NCBI GenBank assembly: GCA_964035545.1
Contig: OZ037769.1
Coordinates: forward strand, 6,941,429 to 7,005,428
Origin: Bugula neritina
Lineage: Eukaryota > Bryozoa > Gymnolaemata > Cheilostomatida > Bugulidae
Length of the DNA stretch: 64,000 nucleotides
Reading direction: 5' to 3'
Part shown: positions 58,049 through 64,000 of the stretch, piece after piece
Layout: each line of letters opens with the position of its first letter
How positions within the stretch are numbered: the first letter of the stretch is position 1
Position numbers and translations under genes: made by a program
The notes under the pieces: generated by a model
Told to the model about the DNA's origin: nothing
The model's input: only the letters and a program-made list of their open reading frames with translations
Database searches by the model: none

Positions 58049-58410
58049 CTGTAAGAGAATATGAGAGCAATAAGACTGAAATCTCAACAGAAATTTCAGA
58101 ATTTCTTATCGAATGTGTTCAGAATATATTCTGCATGTTGACAACAATAACAAACCCAACTCTGAAGCAAGTTTAAGGAATAAAATATGTTCATATTTTC
58201 ATGAGTGAATGATTGAGCAAATCTTACATAAAACTCACATGCATAACTCAAAATTATCCAAATAAGACTAAATAATAATGGCCAGCATGTTTTAGAAGAA
58301 TGTCATACTATTCTGGCAATCCTTCCTACATTTTGGTTTCTATCCCGGAATTGAGATAATAAAGCTATGAGAAATGAGCATGTAGTAGTGAGCATGTATT
58401 AACTGCTTTT

Positions 58411-58600
58411 TTACTGTTGGACCACTTTACTGTTGGACCAGTTTATTTTTGGACCACTTTACTGTTGGACCACTTTACTGTTGGACCAGTTTATTTTTAG
58501 ACCACTTTACTGTTGGACCACTTTACTGTTGGACCAGTTTATTTTTGGACCACTTTACTGTTGGACTACTTTACTGTTACACTACATTATTGTTGGACCA
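58411..58600. repeat. 16-bp minisatellite
   Basis: The unit ACTTTACTGTTGGACC alternates irregularly with AGTTTATTTTTGGACC for about 11 copies. It lies upstream of the ASH2L-like exons on the minus strand. Confidence 0.9.
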
Positions 58601-60674
58601 CTGAACCAATAAAGTTTAGCAGTTTGGAAAAGTTCAACTCTACAGAAAACTTGTTTATATCTAAACTTCAAAACAACTGGTAAACACTAAATCACCAAAA
58701 AGCAAATAATACATTTACTAGATATAACCTATATTTCAAATCACCCCAAGAGATTATAATATTATGTACACATTTGTATAAGGACAAACAATGCATTGTT
58801 TTACAAAATAACAAAGATTTGACCTCTAGTCAACCAATAATTAGTATTAATTCTGTAGAAATGGTAAACAAAAGGAAGGGTGACTCCTGGTCAAAGAGAG
58901 CAGTAGTTGGTGTTAGTTAACTTTCTCAGATTACATGCTACCATCACACAGATTATGATTTGCTTTGAGGGTTATTAGAATGTAGTTCTCAACATAAACA
59001 ATAGAAATACATGTGTGCATGTGAGAGTTCACTTCTTTTTCACTCTGATTCACATTAATTTATATTGAATGAATAGGCCAATCAGAATATTGCTTGCAAC
59101 ACGTTGCTAGAGCTACCAACTTGGCAGCTACATCAGTACTTTTACAAAAACACTTGCAACTTACAGCGTACAACTGTAGATTGGTGGAAGGAAAAGGCAG
59201 CTCTCACAACATATTATATTTCTATAAAAGGTAGGGTTACATGCATGGCTTATTTGAATTGTTTACATTAAAGAGCAATTCTAAGAATTGTTACATCACT
59301 TCAAGTTCATTAGTAGAATTGCATATTTAGATACATACGTATCCTTATTGTAAATGAATAATTAGCATTATTGTTATATCATATCAGTATCAATAAGATT
59401 AATCAACAAGAAGTTACTCTTTATCACTCATAATGAGTATAGAAGCCCTGGAAAATCACTTCTATTGGTGTATGACTCATGCATAGCCTGCTACTACGTC
59501 ATTCATGACTGCGCAGGTGATAGCAAGTGATAGCAAGTGACACAACAGACAAATACTAGAATAAGTACATACACAATGCCAAACACCATCAAAACAAGGG
59601 TTATCATAACATAAAAGCATTACTGGATTATAGGTTATCTACCAGTTCAATACCAGCAGCTCATAGATGAGTATGCTAGATCACTCATACAATACGATAG
59701 TTTATTCAAACAGAAAGCCACAGAAGTATCTATATTTAGATAGCAAGGTTTAAACAATGCCACTGCTATTGATGAATTTTACTGGACACAATTTTCATGA
59801 CGTCATATCTTAGTCATGAACTCGGGACGTATTGCTTAGTATTCCGCGTGTATTACCAGCCACACGCTTTATATAAATTGAGTGGTTCAATGAGTAGCAT
59901 TAGTAGCAGATCTAACCTTGATTCTAACGTTACACTACAGAACACCAGGAGTACCCAATACAACAGAAATGTAAGTTACAAGCTAGTCACAATAGAAGGC
60001 TTAGCTCTAGGCTAACATAACCTGTTCATTACTGTTTTTTACAAACATTTGGTTTTTTCTTAAACTTTCTATCATAAGTAAATTGGCAAATCAACATACT
60101 ACTTGAAATTAGTCCAGCGTCAAAACAGAACTGACAAAAGGTCAACTTGGCAATTTCATTCTCCTGGTACACAGGTATGCTCTTTATGTACTCAACAGTA
60201 GCTCCTTACACCTGCTGTTGAACCTTTCTGTCTCATACAGTATCATGATTTATGAGTCTTAAAGTATTTTTATTACCCTAAAATGTCAACACTGCTATTT
60301 TCGCTGTTATTGAACGTGTAGAAAATAAATAACAGTTTCATTTATGAGAATGGCTACTCTAATACTGCAAACAGTGCTAGCCACTGAAATGGAATATTTA
60401 TTTTAACTCAGAGGTGCTGGCTTAAAATTGCATGAGTGAACCAAGGTGAATAGTTAAATTAGGATAGAAATTTTATAGTCACATTATTGAATTTTATAAT
60501 TAATTCATATTACTTTATGGGATGCTGGTTTTTGGAGGAAGAGGTGGTTTGTAGGACGCAGGTGCAGTAATAGACAAATAAGGAAAACATTGTTTTTCTA
60601 AATGAATTTAGGTATTTTAAAAGTTAGGTTTTCATGGTGTTCAAGCTACGTCCCAAACCATAGTTCAGGAAACA

Positions 60675-60706
60675 ATTGAAGAACTTAGGCTATTGAAATT
60701 TTCCCC
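60675..60706. repeat. Fragment of the CAGTAATGGAGAAA-type element
   Basis: ATTGAAGAACTTAGGCTATT followed by GAAATTTTCCCC matches the right part of the element at 4615-4757 (ATTGAAGAACTTAGGCTATC). The match stops where the fold-back element at 60710 begins. Confidence 0.5.
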
Positions 60707-60709
60707 AGA

Positions 60710-60865
60710 ATGGTTCTATAAGCAGCTCCGAGTTAGGGGTGACTGAGTGTAATAGTTTGGGTTCTGCGGATTGGAGTTGGAGCTTCCACTAAACCCCCAA
60801 CTCTGAACTACAGAACCCTAAACTATTGCACTCATTCACCCCTAACTTGGAGCTGTACTTAATTC
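60710..60865. mobile_element. Fold-back element, copy 2
   Basis: ATGGTTCTATAAGCAGCTCC, GAGTTAGGGGTGACTGAGTG and AATAGTTTGGGTTCT form the left arm; AGAACCCTAAACTATTGCAC, then CACCCCTAACTTGGAGCTG form the inverted right arm. It is closely related to 22231-22382, with a longer internal loop. Confidence 0.8.
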
Positions 60866-60942
60866 AGTGTGAAATATGAGCTGGGGACATCGAAATTTTT
60901 CCAGGAAGCTTACAAATATTTATAAAACCATAAAATACTTAC

Positions 60943-61041
60943 GTGCCATTTCACATACGATGTAAATGCAATGCTAAAACAGTACACTGCAGTGTTATGC
61001 AACTGTGTCATGTCGTATTGTAATGTGTAAGAGTGCAATGT
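60943..61041 (-). other. Candidate internal exon of an unidentified minus-strand gene
   Basis: A 99-base, 33-codon phase-0 stretch bounded by a good acceptor (CATCTTTCAG) and a consensus donor (CAC|GTAAGTATT). It encodes a partly hydrophobic segment ending in SIAFTSYVKWH. No family is recognised and it does not fit ASH2L. It may be a decoy. Confidence 0.25.
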
Positions 61042-61476
61042 CTGAAAGATGACACAATGTTTCAGTGCGACACCCCAACCCTGACACCAACATGACACCA
61101 CAGTGAATAATATGAGGATGCAATAGCCTTCAATTCCTTCTCAAATCTATTTTCCATCCAGACACCACAATCAATGATTATTTAAAAATGAGCTAATAAC
61201 ATTTGGGTGTTGTATTATATTTTTCTATTGAAATGTGTTGAGAAATGACTCATCTACTGAATAGGCCAATGAGCCTGAAGAAGATAGAGCACCTGATTTA
61301 GAATGTCATTTCACAAGTAACCTATTGAAAGGTGTAGAATACTGCTATTATGTAAACTTATCTCATATATATTGTATACTCAGCAGCCTATGTGATACAA
61401 CTCTGCACATTCTTGTAGTCATAGCCAACTAGGCAATAAGAGTACACTACTGTTTAGAGCCAAAAGCAAGTCTGAG

Positions 61477-63830
61477 ATGGGAGCAAATAACTCCAAGTCG
61501 CCAGACCAGAAGAGACACCGTGCGAAAGATGAAAACGGCGGACATGATGTTGTAAGAAACAAGCATGTGAATGACAAGAACTCAAACAGATTAACGCACC
61601 AGGAAGCTCATCGTCCAGAAGGTAAACTCAAGTGTGATGACAATTCACCGAAAGCTGTGAAAATTCCAAACGGGCAGAAAACTCCACATGCCGAGCATAT
61701 ACATAAAGGAAGTGCACCTTCTCCCCGCTCTACATCACACTACGTCAATCACTCACCATCAGGAGGCAGAGCTAGCTACCTGGCAGCGTCCGCAGGAGAT
61801 CCGCGATCTTCAAGGAGACAGCGTAGGGCTAGTGACTCCTCTGATGATGATTATCTGGACGTACCACAGATCATAAGAAGGTACTGTTCACTGTCATACA
61901 TTCGGTACCACAGACTAGCTGTGTGTGTAACTCAACTGTCTGCATGTATGTAACTCTATCTCTCTGTTATATACCAATATCGCTAGAAGCAGCACTGAGT
62001 TGAGGTGACTGAGTATTTGTAAACACTCCTAACCCCAACTCCAGACTCAAAACTCCCCCAAAACAATGTGCGTAGTGACCACCAACTGGTGCTGTTTCAA
62101 GCGATTTTAGTTATGTACAGGCAAGGAAAAGCGACATAATAATTATTGTGAAAAATTACAACCACTTTCTCATTCTAAGGGACAGCGAAATTGCTTATTG
62201 AATAACTTTGCAGGTTTTCTCCTATTTTTCAAATAGAACTACGTATTGAAACATTAGTTCTGCATACAACTCTGCTAGAGAACTAATGACTGTTTATGTT
62301 GAACTTTCAGTGTTCCAGAGAACGAAGGCAGAGTCAACGTAAGAGACAGAATCTCACAATTCACAGAAACCCAAACACAACACACCAGACTCAGTGGGAC
62401 ACCCCCTTCATCTAGTCATGTGACCTCCGCCAGTAATATGCAGAGAAAGGTGAGTAATGGGTTGGGTTAGAATATCGCTAGCATAGTGAGTAGTAAAGTG
62501 AATGAGTGAGTAGTACAGTGAGTAGTATAGTGAGTAGTAGAGTGAGTAGCACAGTGAGTAGTATAGTGAGTAGTATAGTGAGTAGTACAGTGAGTGAGCT
62601 ACTCCCGATCAGTGATTGTCTGAGAGTGACCGACAGTTGCGAAGTTGAGGCTAAGAGTCACCCCAAACCAGTTAGTAGTTCAATGTAAGACCTACTTGGT
62701 CAAACATTTAATTTTCCAAGAAATATTTGAGTGGACAGCATTGTAATGAATTACAACACTCAATCGTAGCCACTGTGTAAAGTTTAAGAAATTATTCCTT
62801 TACTAAATAGGGCAGTGACCCAAATACAGGACACCACAGTCACGTAGAAGCAGGCCCACTACCTGTAGCCACCAAACCACATGTAGCACAACATCACTTA
62901 CAAGAAAACACAAGGTGGGTTGGTACAAGTAATATTTTACACAATATATTATATTAAAGAACTTTAAATTGTGAATTATTAACACTTAATTCAGTAATTG
63001 AATAGTTTTAAATTGATGAGCTAAAAGTAAACTCAGTTCAAAGCGTGAACATTATGTAAAGTTAGTATGCTTCAGCATATTTATGTTAACATATATAGAA
63101 TGTACGTGTTATATTATATTGAGAATAGCATGCAATAAACTATACTAACTATACTCTATAGCACGCTAGGCAATAAGCATGCAATAGTATAACTAGCATG
63201 ACATATATTGTATAACACCATCACAGTACATGCTTAGGTGACAATTGTCTATATTATAGTGTAACTAGAAACTAGTATTAGTGTTGCACATGTCTATAAT
63301 TACTATGTTTATAATAACATAACATATATAATTGAAGTCAATAACATTTTAAATTAGTATACTGCATAATAGAGAAGTTATATCATATATACTAGATGTT
63401 AGAAGCTAGAGAATCCATCATTTGAACCATATTTTCAAAAAATACCGAACTTATGCATATAAAAACCAAATACAAGTCTAAATGGCTTTTCTCTGGATGA
63501 TATGCACATTAATAAGGTGCAGTAGAGGAGAAATTTCAATACCCCAAGTTTTTCTTAATTTTCTTGATAAATTATGGTGAAACTTCTGAGAATTTAATAT
63601 ACAAAGAGCTACATTTTCAAACTAGTCTACTGTGTGTAAAGCTAATACATTCATATCCACAATAACTCTGCAGGGGATCAGATGATTTTCCTGGTAATTC
63701 TTCAAAAGACTGGGAAGCGGAGAACTCCCCCTTACCACCAGTAGACTATGACAACAGGAAACAGGCTACAAGGATGAACACCTTGGAGTACTTAGACCAG
63801 GTGCCAAGAGAACAAGCCCTACTAAAAGGG
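61477..63830 (+). CDS. Unrecognised, probably N-myristoylated protein (5' part, runs past window)
   Basis: Four exons: 61477-61880, 62311-62449, 62811-62914 and 63674-63830. Phases are 2, 0 and 2, and the last exon ends phase 0 at a GTGAGT donor, so the gene continues beyond the window. The 268 residues seen begin MGANNSKS, a classic myristoylation signal (Gly2, Ser/Asn at 5-6, Lys at 7). The sequence is polar, basic and low in hydrophobics, with a long Ser/Pro/His-rich disordered region, RRQRRASDSSDDDY near residue 120 (a likely phosphorylation cluster) and VPENEGRVNVRDRISQF after the first junction. The fourth exon ends in a more ordered, conserved-looking stretch (MNTLEYLDQVPREQALLKG). A membrane-anchored scaffold or adaptor is a guess from composition only. 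I do not recognise the family. Confidence 0.65.
61989..62095. mobile_element. Fold-back element, copy 3 (decayed)
   Basis: AGCAGCACTGAGTTGAGGTG followed by ACTGAGTATTTG at the left, and GTGACCACCAACTGGTGCTG at the right, are recognisable but diverged versions of the arms at 22.2 and 60.7 kb. It lies in the first intron of the plus-strand gene at 61.5 kb. Confidence 0.55.
62485..62596. repeat. 12-bp tandem repeat
   Basis: The unit GTGAGTAGTATA, with ACA/AGA endings, repeats about nine times, beginning just after the second exon's own GTGAGTAA donor. Every unit carries a GTGAGT donor-like hexamer, so the array holds many potential cryptic donors. Confidence 0.85.
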
Positions 63831-64000
63831 GTGAGTGAGGTGACACCGTCATTAGAAGATAATAGTAGCAGCAGAATCATACTAGTCTATTGGGAAAAGT
63901 TGCTTCCCTTCGATAAAACACACAAAGAAATCAGTTAGAATAAAGAAAAGTTTAAAATGGACACATTTGCTTTAGTTTCACTCCATTTACTCATTATATA

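Larger units (their letters stand above)
58620..60900. other. Stretch with no supported gene
   Basis: AT-rich sequence where upstream ASH2L exons would be expected. Splice-bounded open stretches tested on the minus strand (for example near 59160-59225) contain stops. A plus-strand open stretch at 59797-60015 has no recognised domain. Confidence 0.45.

Noticed and set aside
59157-59225. Possible upstream ASH2L exon on the minus strand
   Set aside because: It is bounded by plausible splice sites, but the phase required to join exon 58048 contains a stop codon.
60490-60600. Proline-rich minus-strand terminal exon (YKPPLPPKTS)
   Set aside because: The nearest acceptor is poor in context, the required phase does not match the candidate exon at 60943-61041, and the stretch is short.

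Overview
This is a 64-kb piece of an AT-rich, intron-rich animal nuclear genome. Multi-exon genes with GT-AG introns, eukaryotic housekeeping proteins, abundant mini- and microsatellites, tRNA-derived repeats and a LINE fragment rule out a prokaryote, organelle or virus. An insect-type gustatory-receptor-like gene next to synaptophysin, NAMPT and RAP1 genes points to an invertebrate metazoan. A marine lophotrochozoan such as a bryozoan, mollusc or annelid is plausible, but the phylum cannot be fixed from this sequence.

Layout: (1) 0.6-4.2 kb, minus strand: a seven-transmembrane gustatory-receptor-like gene. (2) 8.6-10.0 kb, minus: a short three-exon gene for a Ser/Thr/His-rich single-pass membrane protein. 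(3) 13.4-15.8 kb, plus: a damaged, transposon-like gene with a zinc-binding N-terminus, a HEEADTR/GCDTTS nuclease-like block and a CXC-type cysteine-rich tail. (4) 19.3-26.0 kb, minus: a seven-exon synaptophysin-family gene (282 aa). (5) 29.5-32.6 kb, plus: PSMA5 (seven exons, 241 aa). (6) 33.1-43.5 kb, minus: NAMPT (ten exons, 481 aa), tail-to-tail with PSMA5. (7) 44.8-45.5 kb: a dead LINE reverse transcriptase. (8) 49.1-55.8 kb, plus: RAP1 (six exons, 188 aa). (9) 56.6-58.0 kb, minus: the last four exons of an ASH2L-like gene, tail-to-tail with RAP1. (10) 61.5 kb to beyond the window edge, plus: the 5' part of an unrecognised, probably N-myristoylated protein.

The exon models were built by hand. 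For the synaptophysin, PSMA5, NAMPT and RAP1 genes, every exon boundary has splice dinucleotides, the phases agree and the total length matches the family. The genes are not an operon or pathway; they look like ordinary neighbours. PSMA5 belongs to the proteasome core, NAMPT to NAD salvage, RAP1 to small-GTPase signalling, ASH2L to H3K4 methylation and synaptophysin to vesicle membranes.

The space between exons is rich in repeats: tandem arrays with 36-, 22-, 13-, 16- and 12-bp units inside introns, at least four tRNA-like sequences, three copies of a fold-back element, a terminal-inverted-repeat element seen at two or three sites, and a ~450-bp element with GGGGTAATTG-type ends. No convincing new multi-gene system was found. 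The most unusual protein-coding locus is the HEEADTR/GCDTTS gene at 13.4-15.8 kb.
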